From: Nepenthes gracilis
Taxonomy: Eukaryota; Streptophyta; Magnoliopsida; Caryophyllales; Nepenthaceae
Length of the DNA: 64,000 nt
Assembly (NCBI GenBank): GCA_033239525.1
Contig: BSYO01000016.1
Coordinates: 2,943,333 to 3,007,332, forward strand
Direction of reading: 5' to 3'
Position numbers and translations under genes: made by a program. The notes beneath the pieces are model-generated. The model saw nothing but the letters and a program-made list of their open reading frames with translations, ran no database searches and was not told the DNA's origin. Shown here piece after piece: positions 23,393 through 35,282 of the stretch (position 1 is its first letter; every line of letters starts with the position of its first letter).

Positions 23393-23632
23393 GACCTCTT
23401 GAGGGTTACTTGGCACTGCCAAGTTTTAGGTCCAACCTGTGGGGCTGCTCATCCTTGGGAGAGTTTTAATAAGACCTCTTGGGCCGCTAGGTATATTACC
23501 GAGTTTTAGTCTGACCTCTTGAACTGCTCGGATATAGCCGAGTTTTTTGTACGACCTCTTGGGTCGTTCGGACATAGTCGAGTTTTTTGTACGACCTCTT
23601 GAACCGCTCGAACATAATCGAGTTTTAGGGCA
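23393..23632. repeat. 40-bp minisatellite, six copies, in the Tat 3' untranslated region
   Basis: Units start at about 23393, 23433, 23473, 23513, 23553 and 23593 with GACCTCTTG, and carry a CGAGTTTT core. The spacing is 40 bp. The third to sixth units are the most alike. The array lies just beyond the end of integrase, the hypervariable region where Tat elements are known to generate tandem repeats. Confidence 0.9.
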
Positions 23633-23814
23633 AGTGAAAAAAATCCTATCCACTCGATTTAGGGGCAGCTTAGGCCTTGTTGCTTTATGAGATGGTGTGT
23701 AATCACTCAATGAGATGCAAAATGATAATTTAGACGAAGATTGTCACTTTATTAATGAAGTGTGATACAAGCACGTAATGCAAACAATATACCTGTATAT
23801 TTTACAAGTTTATT

Positions 23815-24900
23815 GATAATATTTCTTGAGATGAGTAGTGTTTCATGTCCCTGGGACAATCCTTCCCTCCTGGGTGCATACCTCGTACGCCCCATTTTGT
23901 AGGATGGTCGAGATCAGGAATGACCCCTCCTAAGTTGAGGAGAGTTTGTTCAGATTGGTATTTTTTTCGGTGGCCTTAATACTTCTCATCACCAAGTCCC
24001 CTACCTCAAAGTGGCGTACTTTTGCCTTCTTATTGTAATACCAGGCGACTCTTTGTTGGTATGTTGCAGTCCATAATCTTGTTGCGTCTCGAACTTATTC
24101 AAGAAGGTGAAGGTTTTTCCAAAGTCTCTGTACATTATTGAGCAGATTAAAACTTTCCATGCGGAGGCTTGGCAGCCCGACTTCCACTGGGATGACCGCC
24201 TCGACCCTATAACACAGGCTAAAAAGCATTTCTTGCATTGGCTGCCTCAGAGTTGTCCTGTAAGACCGCAACACTTACTACAATTCTTTAACCCACGAGC
24301 CCCCAGTGTGCTCCAGTTTTATTTTCAATTCGTATAGTATTGTACGGTTCGTGACCTCCACCTAACCGTTGCATTGTGGGTATGCAACCAATGTTTGCAG
24401 CAACCTTATCCTTAGTTTGGTGCAATACTTGGTGAACCATTTTCTGGAGAATTGGGTCCAATTATCAGTCATAATACATTTTGGAATCCCAAACTTGTAC
24501 ACAATACTCTGTCGGACAAAGTCTGCCGTGTTCCGCTCGGTTATGCAAGCCCAACTCATTTCGTAAAATAGTCGATTTCAATAATTAAGAACTTCATTTG
24601 TCCGGATGCTATTAGTAGCGGCCCAAGTATGTCCAACCCCCATTGTGCGAAGGGTTAAGGTGATTGTAGAGCTCTAAACTCCATATGCGGCTGGTAGGAA
24701 AGGTTGCCGTGGAATTAACAATTTTTATATTTTCGTACGAAGTCCATGGCGTCATGCTTCATGGTTAGCTAGTAGTACTCTTACCTCATCAACTTAAACG
24801 CAAGATTCTTGCATCCAACATGGGATCCACAAATCCCAAGGTGCACCTCTCCGAGGGTATAATTAGCCTCTTCTAGGGTTAGGCACCTTAAGTAGGGGCA
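23815..24900 (-). pseudogene. Tat integrase, broken
   Basis: Reading leftward on the minus strand. The central core includes the 'FGIPKCIMTDN' stretch near 24480-24530, followed by 'QFS-KWF' and 'YPQCNG' motifs, typical of gypsy integrase around its second and third acidic residues. A Gly that normally follows the Asp-Asn is Trp here. The C-terminal part (about 23850-24330) keeps recognisable phrases such as 'SYRTTPR', 'GDLVMR' and 'HLKKYY', interrupted by stops including TGA where Trp is expected in the last block. Integrase would insert the cDNA into the genome; this copy is dead. Confidence 0.82.
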
Positions 24901-25150
24901 GAGAATCTTTGGCGATACTGTTGGCCATCCATGATAGTATGCCACCCTGCCATCTTCTTCACCTTCTTGCCCTCTTCTGCGTCCTCAGGCAGTATCTCAT
25001 CGACAAGTATCTTAGGTAGGGGGTTATCCAGTTTATGGTCTAAGATATCTGTATCACTTCTGTCTTGGAATCTTCTACACTGGGTTTGTTGAGAACCTCG
25101 CATTCCTCGGGCATATTGCTATGGGTCCCCGAGACTATCGCTTTTGCAAG

Positions 25151-25495
25151 CTAGTCGGCTTTTGCATTCTCTTTCCGCGGAATGTGGACCATTTCTACCC
25201 TCTCAAAGGCTGTCATGAGTTCTCGGACCTTTGAGAGGTACTTGAATTGTTGTGGGCTATTGGCTTCAAAGTCTTCGCGGACTTGATTGATGACCAGCTC
25301 GAAGTCACTGTAGGCAATCAGGTCTTTGGCAGAGCACTCCTTCCCCAATCGCAGTCCTGCAAGCAGGGTCTCGTACTCCGCGGCGTTGTTGGTTATTGGG
25401 AATTTGAGGACCACTGAATACTTTATCTCTGATCCTTCGAGCGTCCTCAGCACAACGTCCACTCCACAACCATCCTTCATTGACGAGCCATCCAC
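25151..25495 (-). pseudogene. Tat second RNase H domain (archaeal-like aRNH)
   Basis: A 114-codon open stretch on the minus strand has the layout of the extra RNase H of Tat elements. An initial 'DGSS' acidic motif comes first, then 'NNAAEYE-LLAGLRLG' with the catalytic Glu, then 'YSDFELVINQV' with the third acidic residue, then a 'VHIPRKENAKAD' C-terminal block with the last Asp. All four acidic positions can be seen. It lies between the RT-linked RNase H and integrase. A second RNase H is established for the Tat lineage; its exact role is not settled. Confidence 0.85.
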
Positions 25496-25559
25496 ATATA
25501 GAGTTCAAGTCACTGGGTCATGTAATTTCTCGACATCACAAGTGTCCGAGGAGTTCTGA

Positions 25560-26820
25560 GTTGCTGTCATAGTTTCGAGAATAAAGTCTGCCAGGATTTG
25601 ACCTTTTAAGACAGGTTTCAGATGGAACTCAAACTCACCCAACTCAATGGCCTATTTGACCAACCGTCTCGACATTTCTGGCTTTTGCATAATTGCTCTC
25701 AAGGGTTGGTCAATCAAGACAACTACTTTTTGTACCTGAAAGTATGGTATCAATTTTCGAGCGAAACACATGAGCGTTAGATCCATCTTTTTTGCGTGGA
25801 AATACCTTGTTTCAGTGTCAGCCGGGATTCTGCTGATATAGTATATGACCTGTTGTCTCTCATTCCTGCTAACTGAACCAAGGTTGAGCTCAAGGCTCTG
25901 TCTGAAATCGAAAGGTACAGGTACAACTCCTTGTCTGTTTGGAGAGAAGTCAACAGCGGTGGGTTTGATGGGTACTTCTTAAGTCCTCAGAAGGCTTCTT
26001 CACAGTTATCCATCCATTGGAAGCCGTTATCCTTTGTTTTTTGCAGGGTCTTGAATAACAGCAAGTACTTCTCGACCGACTTGGCTACGAAGCATGACAG
26101 CACCGCTAACCTTCCAATGAGTTTCTGGATTTCTTTCACGGTCCGAGGAGATTTCATGTTATAGATGGTCTTACTTTTTTTAGGATTTGCTTCAATCCCT
26201 CGACGAGAAACAATGCAGCCTAAGAATTTCGTAGACGTCACTCCAAATGTACATTTGGTCGGATTTAGTTTCATCTGGTACGTTCTTAGGATGTTAAAGA
26301 TCTCATCTAGATCTTGGATGTGGTGGTTGGTTATTTTGCTTTTGACGAGCATGTCGTCTTCAAAGACCTCCATGTTCCTTCCAATCTAGGCTTCGAACAT
26401 TTTATTCACAAGTCTCTGATAAGTAGTACCAACATTCTTGAGGTTGAAAGATATGACTTTGTAACAGTATGTTTCTTGGTCTGTCATAAAAGTTGTGTAC
26501 TCCTCGTCTTTGGGACTCATCCTTACTTTATTGTTACTCGAGTATGCGTCCATGAAGTTTAGAAGCTCGTGGTCGGACGTTGAGTCTATAAGTGAATCAA
26601 TCCTCGGGAGTGGGAAGCTATCCTTTGGGCACATTTTTTTAACATTTATGAAATCCACGCACATCCTCCACTTTTCATTATTCTTTTTGACCATCACAAC
26701 GTTGGACAGCCAATCTGGGTAGTGTACCTCCCTTATGAATCCCGCGTCCAGAAGCTTCTTTACCTTCTTTCGGATTGCCACTAGTTTTTCCACCGAATAG
26801 TTCCTCCTCTTTCGCCTCAC
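25560..26820 (-). pseudogene. Tat reverse transcriptase with first RNase H, broken
   Basis: The minus-strand frame from 26820 encodes gypsy RT, including 'GFIREVHYPDWLSNVVMVKK', 'KWRMCVDF', 'CPKDSFPLPRID' and 'MSPKDEEYT'. An in-frame TAG at 26386-26388, probably from CAG, separates it from the block with the catalytic box. There Y-x-D-D is altered to F-E-D-D (26350-26364). The connection domain follows ('LNPTKCTFGV', 'FLG-IVS-RGIEANP'), ending near 25987 with 'KLIGRLA' and 'CEEAF'. The first RNase H (25560-25980) survives only as fragments. Stops and the altered box make it inactive. Identity as Tat-type gypsy RT is firm. Confidence 0.9.
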
Positions 26821-27159
26821 GGGCTTATGACTAGGATTTAGCCCAACTTATGGATCATTACTCCAATCAATATTTCTGGTATGTCACTTGGGGTCTAAGC
26901 AAAGATGTTCGAATTCTTCCGTAAGAAGCTGATAAGCTGGTCTCGAAAGGTTTGAGGTAGAGAACTTCCTATCTAGATAGCCTTTTTTGGATCTCTAGGA
27001 TTCAGAGGGACTTAGTCAATGGTTTCACTAGATTCAACTTGTTGTAATGTTGTCTCATCACGGAAGTCCAAGTCTTCCATGGGCTAAGGAAAAGGAGTCT
27101 GGGTGATCTGAGATAGGTAGCACGTCTATCCGGCAGCTTGATCCCCGAGGACTTCCTCA

Positions 27160-27575
27160 ATCCCGTATGGTGTTAGGAATTTCATCTTTAAATGTGGGAT
27201 CAAGGTCACTGCCCCAAAGGTGGCTAGGCAAGGGCATTCGAGAATCGAGTTATAGACCGAGAGCAGGTCTACTACCAAGAAGGAAAGGGTCTTTGATGAT
27301 ATCCTTGGATAGGTCCTAACGTGACCTCAAGCTGGATGGCGCCTTGCACCGACACTGGCTCGTTGTCCAGCCCATAGAGGGGTCATTCAATTGTGGTCAT
27401 CTGACTTCTTTTGAACCCTAATTTAAAGAAAGTATTGAGATAGAGAATATTGTGCGAACTTTTATTATCATTAAATACTCGTTTCATCTGGTAGTCTAAG
27501 CTATCGTCAGAAACGAGTACTATTATAATCAAGGGGTCAGAATGGGGGATGTTACATAGGCCATATCTTGTTTAA
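27160..27575 (-). pseudogene. Tat aspartic protease region, broken
   Basis: On the minus strand the translation near 27380-27500 gives 'MKRVFNDNKSSHNILYL', the position of the D-T-G-S-S active site, here with Asn and Lys substitutions. It is followed by a 'PLYGLDNEPV--QGAIQL-VTLG' phrase typical of Tat proteases. Stops interrupt the rest. It would have processed the polyprotein; it cannot now. Confidence 0.7.
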
Positions 27576-27779
27576 AAAACTAATAACCTCATCACTAGAT
27601 TCTACCCTAGGTTTCTTATTCTTCGTCGCTGGATCCTCCCGAGCACCACCTCTGACCAAGCGGGTGGAAATCATGTTGACCACCCCCGCAGCAATTTTGC
27701 CTTTTGGCTGGTCTGCCTCACTCGCTTCTATTGTCCTGGATGACTGCCCTGGTCTTTGTAGGAAGGGGTTGAGGTGACC

Positions 27780-29258
27780 TCTCTTGATCAGCTCTTCGAT
27801 TTCCTTCTATAATGTCCTGCAGTATTCGATACCACGGCCTCCACAATGGTGGTAGTAACAGCATTTAGACTAGTCACCACCTTCTGGATTCCTCAATACT
27901 TTTGGCCATTTTAGAAACTTCTTATCCCGAATCTGTATTAGAATATTGGTATGCGAGTCGTTCAAGGAAGTAAGATTGATGGCCCTGTACTCCCTGTGGA
28001 CGTTCTACTCAGATTTCTGGTGCTTCCGGCTGCTCGGGATCCTTATCGGTCTTTGTGCCTCCTTTTCCCGTCCATTGTCCTCGAAGAGAGGCTTTCTACC
28101 TGGATGGGTCTCTTTGCATCGTTTGCTTCTTCGGCCACAATGTAAACCCTTACTTTATTCTCAGCCTCCCTAAACTTCTGCAGACCCTTGTACATGAGGT
28201 GCTTAGAAAAGCTACCTCCTTCCAGTGCGGACAGGAAAGCTATCAGCTTTACGCTGTCAGTCAGCTTTGGGATCTACTTGGCCTCGGATATAAAGCGGGA
28301 TAGAAACTTTTCAAGCTCTCCCTGGCCCCTTGCTTCATGCGAGAAATGTGTCAAGGTTGCTTCTCAATCCTTCGGCTGGAAGTAAATTTGGAGAGAAAAG
28401 CTTCTACCAGCTTGTTGAATGAATGGATGGAGTCTGCGGGCAGCCCATAGAATCAGATCTTTGCGTCACCCTTGAGAGTTAAGGAAAAGTATTGACACAT
28501 TGTCCTCGCATCCAAGCCCTAGAGGCTTAGATCCTCACGGAAGTGATCCAAATGGTCCATTGAATCTACACTTCCATCGTAGGAGTTGAGATTTGGCATT
28601 TTGAATTTTGGGGAAAGCGGCATCATCCTAATCTCCGTTGTGAACGGAGATCTGCGGAGGTCAGCAGCTCCTCCCTCAGCATCGTCAAAGACTCGATGAA
28701 ATACCTTCTCAAGCTTCTCCTTCACCTGAGGCGACACCGTCATCTTTTTTTCATTGAGCTAAGTCCTCAACTCGTAGGGGTATTATACAACTTGCTACCC
28801 CGGACGGCTTCTAGTCCTTGGGGGACTTCTTCGAGTGGGGCTGCGTCCATAGCCGCGCACTACTAGCCATCGTGAACACAGCGATGGTTCCGCCTCTCTG
28901 GGCTTTCCTCCTGTATCCGAGGGCCTAAGCGCCCTTGAAGACGCGACGAAGCTCGGCTACTCTAGGCAACCTGCATTTGAGGGGCCTCATGTTGAGAAGT
29001 TTGTTTAATGGGGTGTTTCTTTCCCTTTCCCTTCCTTTGGGATGTCACGATTTGAAAGGCCTTGGATGACACCGCCTTCATGCACACGTCCATCTTTGTA
29101 CATAAGTTCTGGACGGTCTTGGATATATCGTCCATCCTCAGCACCGGTGCTCTTAAATAAGGATCAAGATGATCCTCCACTCTGGCACAGGGTGCAGGGT
29201 TGTTACCACTTGAGCGCGCTTCTCGGACAAGAGCACTGGTCTGTCCTCGGGTGTTCAC
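27780..29258 (-). pseudogene. Tat gag, broken
   Basis: The region begins with an ATG at 29258 on the minus strand, about 70 bp inside the primer site. A 98-codon first block (28962-29258) is basic toward its C-terminus. The next block (28519-28743) carries the capsid-entry phrase 'PLSPKFKMPNLNSYDGSVD--DHL', characteristic of gypsy Gag. Downstream near 27820-27870 is a degraded zinc knuckle with Cys and His spacing ('YYHHCGGRGIEYC'). Several stops and frame changes separate the blocks. Gag would form the particle; non-functional here. Confidence 0.8.
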
Positions 29259-29309
29259 CTTTTTTTGAGTTCCTTGGAGAATACGCTAAGTTGACTTTTC
29301 GTAATGTTT

Positions 29310-29327
29310 CCAATAGACGGCGCCTAA
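29310..29327 (-). other. Tat primer-binding site
   Basis: Directly inside the 5' LTR on the minus strand, TTAGGCGCCGTCTATTGG. It resembles the GGCGCCGTCTGTGGGAA-type site common next to Tat LTRs, with G-to-A decay. Its position fixes the inner LTR edge. Confidence 0.75.
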
Positions 29328-30098
29328 TGTTGCGTCTTCGAATCCCTTTACTCTGATAGGGATAAAGATCCGATAGTAGCACCAATTAGTGCTCATGCGA
29401 AGAGGAAAGAGATAAAGTACGAGGACTAATACATAAAGAGTTTTTACGTAAAAAATTTTCTCTTGAATGAGAAAGAAAAACCACAAGACTTGGATCCGAG
29501 AACTATTTTCACTATCTTGTATTTGATTATAGAGAGGCTACAAAATACACTCAAGTATAAGAGGTTGAGGACTAAGTGTATAGAAACTCTTAGGAGTTAC
29601 TCTTACAACACGAGCTCTCTCTTCTTCTCTCTTCTCTTTCTCTATTACGGCTAACAAGAGTAAATGTTGGGATCCTTTATTTGGTAAACCATTAATATAT
29701 TTATAGTGGTTAAACTTCCCATTGAGATGAGTCCACGTGGGGTTGGCGTGTGCAGAAGATCTTGCTACCTACTCTACAAATCTCTTTTGCCATGTCAAGA
29801 GGGTTACAAGCACGCCCGCCTAGTGTGACGTTTCCTCCACAGGATCCCGTGCTCTATTGGCCATCATTTCTTTTGTAGTCTAATAGGATCAGTCACCAAA
29901 TCTCTGGCACGCTAACTTTACAAGTAGGGCAGCGTTTGAGGCCCATATTGAGTCCATGGGCCTAAGTGGACTTTGAGTCCATTGTGCCACGTGGGTCGGC
30001 TCTGGCACCCGGATCTCTTGAGTTTCTTGGGCTTGTTGGGTCTCTGTGGACTAAGAAAAATAGATCCTAAAATGAACATTGGGTATCAATACCCATCA
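29328..30098 (-). repeat. Tat 5' LTR
   Basis: The intact 771-bp copy has plus-strand termini TGTTGCG and CCCATCA. It is collinear with 10840-11207 plus 20249-20660. The frame at 29463-29654 within it is not coding. Confidence 0.9.
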
Positions 30099-30103
30099 AG
30101 TCT
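30099..30103. repeat. Tat element target-site duplication, right copy (AGTCT)
   Basis: Matches AATCT at 10835-10839 except for one transition. Confidence 0.75.
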
Positions 30104-33096
30104 GATAATGAATATAACAAAGTCCAATATCTACAGGTCACATGAAAAAGTGGGGTTGATAACTTATAACCCAATTAATTAATAGTCAGAAGTGAGAAAA
30201 TATATCATTAAACTTGACAAAAAAAATCAACATTCAATACTAAAAATATTAATTTAAGGCTCATGGCTGAATATACAAACTATTCATATCGAAATAACAA
30301 ACTTTGAATCTCGATAATCAAAATATATCTAAAATGCCCTAAAACTATTTATCTGAAAAATCATCCCAATGTCTAAAATTCCTCAAAGTTACATTTGTAC
30401 ATGCTTACCTTTCAATTAAATATATATAGTTTTATATATTTGATATAACGAATAAATATGTAAATGATAATAATCATGTTAATAAACCAAAATGTCAAAA
30501 TAGCGATAAAACATGCAGAAATCATGCGAAAATATAAGAATTAAGGATCGATAATGACATTACTAATAATAGTTAAAATTTAAAGTTTGAATTATAATTA
30601 TTTTTATATAATCAAAAATCATACGTCATTATTTATGACTTGTAGGTAGGATAACTATATATTATTCCCTATACTTTGGGTTAAATGTCACTTTCTTGAT
30701 TCATAAATATTAGGTTTGATATATTATTTATAAATAATATATTAAAATATATTTTATTAATTCTCTATAATTATTCATATTTAGATAAAATTAAAAATTT
30801 TATGGCAAAATATAAATATATAAATTTTTTTATCAAATCTAAAAAAAAAATTATTTTTATCAAAATTAAAGTGCAATTTTTTTTCAAATTACAGCATAAA
30901 ATAGACATAAATGAATAAATTATTAAAAATTTTAGAATTTTAAGATAATATACTTAAATTTAAGACATAATCCTTCAAAATATCATGAAATAAAACTAAA
31001 ACTAACATGCATGAAAGATATTGATTTAAATATACTTGATTTAACTTAGATTTATCAAAAATTAACTTAGGTTCACTTTTTCTCCTTCTCTATATATATT
31101 TTTTTATCTCTTTTAGTCTCCTCCTACTCTTTTTTCTCCCAAAATTTCATAATAAATAAACAGATATTGCTCAATATATATATATAATAAATTAGCACAC
31201 GAATATCAGTCAAGTACTGGTCAAACATAAAGACTTCTTCAAACCTGCATATGAGCGTTCAATATGCATACTTTAGACGTCCTTATTATAAAATAAACAT
31301 GCATAAATGTCTAACATATGCATCTCAGGCATATTCATTTTATTTAAAATGAAATAAAATAAACAAATGGCCTCAAACCTACATCATTACAGTCAAATAC
31401 TTAATTTTAAACCTAAATTTATAATAAACTTTAATAATTCTCTAATTTATTTAAATATAATATCAGTTTGACCTTATTTCTTGTCCCCGATCGCCAGCTC
31501 TGAAACCCCCCCCCCCAGCGCATGCCCTCAGCTATCAGCTGGCGACGTCGCTAATTGTACCCCAAAGAACAATTGACAATGGCCAAATTTTCTATTTGAT
31601 AAATATTTTAATATTTTCTGTAAATAACTGGAGCATATATCTATATTTTATAATTGCTTGACACTAAAAAAAAAAAAAAACAAACTGCCCAAAAAAATCT
31701 TTAGGAGGGGCTCCATCGCGTGAGTGCCATAAAAAGGTCTAATTATTAAAAAAATGAACTACTAAAATTCAACACAATTCCACCTTTTTAGGCTTCCATA
31801 TAGATTTATTTTGGGTTAATAATAGAATCGAGTATAAGCTTACGTAGAAATTTATTATTAATAACAATTAATATTGGTTCATCTTAATTTAGTTTGGTTT
31901 CTATATACATATAAAAATCAATCGTGAGCTCGATTTTGAGCTCATTTTACCTGTGTATAAACAAATTATAGGATAAGTCCGCTCGTGCTCTTAAATTTTT
32001 TTTTTTTTTTTTTGCCAAGTTAAGCTCGAATTGAGACCGAAGGGTTAATATAACAATAAAGTTATTTTATTATCATATGAATATTATATACTTGAAGAAT
32101 AAAAGTAATCATTTATAATATAAGAACTAAACTTGCATATATAAAGTTCCATAGGTCCCATGATGTGTAATAAGTAAATCGTCATAACTAATTAAATATA
32201 ATCATTTATTTCAAAAATAACCAACTAATCACGAGAATTTACACAAGGTCACTTGTGAACTTAATTTACTGAGTATAAGTTTTGATTGAAATTTAGACAT
32301 CTGATCGAGGTTTGATCAGTCCATTTGGCTGTATTTTTCTTTTTTAAATTTAAAAACACTTTCTTATATTTATATTACATTAAAAATTATAAAATGTATA
32401 TACAAATAGTAGAAAACATGCAATAAAATACTCACATTTTTTAAAAAATAATTTTTATTTTTATTTTTCATTACTTTTTATTCTGCTCTCATTTATAACT
32501 AAACAGACTCCATAAATTCTGGAAAATATTATCTTTTATTTAAAAAATTATGTGTGGCTGTTTTTCTTCCCAATCCCAGCTTTTATAATTATATATATAT
32601 ATTATTTATTTATTTATTTAAAATAAATTAAAATTACTTATTTTAAAATAATTAAATTATAATTATTTATTTAAAAATAAATTATTAAAATTAAAAAATA
32701 GGAAGCCTTTATTTCCATAAGAGATATATCCCACCGGTCCAGTGTTAAGTGACACCATTCAAGCATTATTTCAGTATTTTTATTGATATATATAATATTT
32801 TATTTATCTATATATATTAATTATGCTATAAAATAATAAATAAGTTAAATAATATCACGTCATTTGATAACAATATCTAAAAGATAACTAAAATGATATT
32901 TTCAAAATAATTTTTATTTTTCAATTCTCAATGCGCTGATTTTTTTTTTTTTTTTTTTTTGATTTTTCATCACCTTTGTTTAGCTCTGCTTCGACGGTAC
33001 GTGCATGAAAATAGTAGTAAAACAGAAGTCAAAGATGATAAATTGAGTCAACATAGTGGAAGAGAAAAAAGAGCAAAGATAATAAGAAATTAATAT
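30104..33096. other. AT-rich intergenic DNA downstream of the WOX gene
   Basis: No gene is seen. The stretch contains a run of ten C (31506-31515), poly-T runs near 31988-32010 and 32940-32960, poly-A near 31665-31680, and ATTT/TA repeats near 32590-32620. The minus-strand 3' untranslated region of the WOX gene must lie in its right end, but no poly(A) signal stands out. Confidence 0.65.
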
Positions 33097-35282
33097 TTAA
33101 GCGGCGGGTTCCTCCCTGAGGCAGCGGGAGGAGGTGGTGGGGAAGAGCTGAAGGGTTTCCGGTGGCCCGGTGGCGCAGCGGGCGGAGCGAGATGCAATCA
33201 ACCAGCCATCGTTGTCGTCCACGGCCTTGTAGTTGTACCTTCCGACCACCGTGCTGTCCATCATCTTTGAGCTTCCACTTCTGAGTGTCCTTTCCTGTCC
33301 AATGTTTATATTTGATAAAACAACATTAATTTCTCTTCAAATTTTCGAAAAAGTAAAAATGGAAGTTCTCAATTAATTTTATATGCCATGGACTGTTAAA
33401 AAAAAAAAAATTTAAGTTGTCAAATGTCATTAAACAAGGGATTTTATTTTTATTATTTGGCTTATAGTTTAAATATTCTAACTTCTTAAATTTTATTATT
33501 TTAATTTATCTTTTATAAGTATTATTTTTAAATATTTATAAATATTATTATTTATTATTTTTCTTTTTAATATGAATCAATCCACTAGTCAATATTTGTA
33601 AAAATAGTAAGTAACATATTTATAATCTGAACATAAAATCTAATATTAAATTTTCTCAACCTTATTTAGTTTAAATGAGTAAATTATAATCTTTGATCCC
33701 CTTTTTTGGGTTCTTCGAGGATAATAACAATCAAATAGAAACGAAATAAGACTCAATATCAGATCTAAGTACGAATTTCTAGTGGCCAAAGTGCTAATTA
33801 TGCTATCTATAAGCCTCAAACCTTCTGTCTTTGGCTAAGCTAGTTGTAATAGTTACTCATAATTTGAACCAACCACCTAGAAAAAAAAAAAGCATTTAAA
33901 AAATAAATTTCAAGGACTTTTATATAAAAAGAAAAATGTAGCTCATAGGAATTCAACCCATCATTAATGGAACATTTATTTAACAAGCAATAATTTTTTC
34001 CATCGGCCTCATATAATGCAACCCAACCACTTACTAACTATGATTTCGACAAAGCATTCCCTAGCGAACAATTAACAATTTTACTAAAAAAATACAAGAA
34101 ATTATTATTATTATTATTATTATTAGCTAATGACAATGATAGTAATGTAGGATTATCATCTCAAGAAGTAACCATCTCAACCAATGAAGTTGTGAAACAA
34201 ATATTCAGAAATAATTTTATGATGTAACGAGCCGTGTGACTGTTTGGTATGAATATAAACTTGAATGAGTGTTCTTGAGAATGCTTGTTCCCTAAGAATA
34301 CTTATATCCTCGTTTGGATAAGTATTTGAGTGAAAAATAACTAACATTATGAGAATATAATATTATTTATTCACATAGTTCATGGATAGTCATTCATGCT
34401 TATCGAGATATTATTTTCAAATAAAATAATTATTCAATATTAATTTAAGGATAACATATTGTTCCAACAAATAAACACCCCATTAGAAGCACCTTGCCCA
34501 AGAAGCATGAAGTTGTGGTAAGCATCATATGATTCAAATATACAATCATAATAAAAATATCTTTAGATGTATGTAATATTTATTTATTTATTTATTTTTA
34601 TATAAATTTATAAGTACAGATAAATAGATGAAATATAGTGTCATTTAGTATTGAGATATCTCAAAGGTATCTTCCAATTAAAACCATGTGAGTGGGAAAA
34701 AAATTATAAAAGGAAAGGAAAAAATCATTTATAAAAGTTTTTAAAAAAATCATAAATTAAAAAAAAAGAAAACATTATTTTTTAAAATCAAATACAAAAA
34801 AAAATATCAAAATAAAAAAAAAATAAGTAAAAACCTTTTTTTTTTTTATAAATAACACCGGCCGTTGGATTTTTCATTGTCGAACATATAAATCAAGTTA
34901 CCTGAGTGGGAAAGTTTGTGGAGTTGTAAAGCTGCAGGAACGCGCAGTTCTTCTGGAATTCAGGGAAGTAAAGACTATGATTAAGCTGATAATTTAATCC
35001 CATAACTTCCTGCTGCTGCTGAAACCATAGCTGCTGCTGCTGCTCTATCACTTGTCTTCCAAGACTTAGCTTCTTTCTAAGCTTCTGTTTCTCTCTAGCC
35101 TTGTGGTTCTGAAACCAATAAAAAACGTTCTTGCATTCGATCTTTCCATAAAGTGAAAGGTGAGACGTGATCCTCTGTATTTGAGAAGCGCTGGGAGTTT
35201 TTATCCCTCCGATGTATAATTCCTCTAAGATCATCAGCTGGTCGGGAGTCGGCCGCCACCTTGTTGCCGGCGATGGTGTCAT
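33097..35282 (-). CDS. WOX3: WOX3/PRESSED FLOWER-like WUSCHEL-related homeobox transcription factor
   Basis: Two exons, 34902-35282 and 33097-33294, joined across a 1607-bp intron, predict a 192-residue nuclear DNA-binding protein. The WOX homeodomain runs about residues 8-72, with RWRPTP-Q at its start and the recognition-helix signature [13 protein letters not shown] at 51-63. A Gln-rich stretch follows (80-91). Exon 2 carries the WUS box TLQLFP at residues 174-179, the repressor motif of the WUS clade. The homeodomain starting almost at the N-terminus and ending QKLRKKL points to WOX3, which in other plants acts in lateral organ margins (known for the family). The ATG at 35282 gives the expected short N-terminus. 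Residue 50 is Cys where WOX proteins normally have Gly. The family call is firm; the WOX3 call and exon 2 are strong inferences. Confidence 0.85.
33295..34901 (-). other. Intron of the WOX gene
   Basis: Donor CAG|GTAACT at 34901-34900 and acceptor GGACAG|GAA at 33295-33294 on the minus strand. The frame is phase 0 on both sides. It is very AT-rich, with poly-A/T runs and a TTA run near 34104-34125. A segment at about 34238-34490 has weakly matching ends (TGTTTGG-like and TTCCAAC-like) and might be a small decayed insertion. Confidence 0.75.

Larger units (their letters stand above)
10840..30098 (-). mobile_element. Tat-type Ty3/gypsy retrotransposon, decayed, with nested insertions
   Basis: The element reads on the minus strand, from the 5' LTR at 29328-30098 to the 3' LTR at 10840-20660, which is split by a 9-kb insertion. 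Reading leftward it contains a primer site, gag, protease, RT, RNase H, a second RNase H, integrase, a tandem-repeat region, a gene on the opposite strand, and a polypurine tract. Gypsy order (integrase last), a second RNase H, and extra DNA plus an antisense ORF between integrase and 3' LTR are published traits of the Tat group (Ogre, Retand, Grande). Without the nested insertion it is about 10.2 kb. LTR divergence is roughly 13% over the first 350 bp by eye, so it is old. Confidence 0.9.

Noticed and set aside
34238..34490. Possible MITE in the WOX intron
   Set aside because: End sequences match only weakly as inverted repeats and no target duplication was found.
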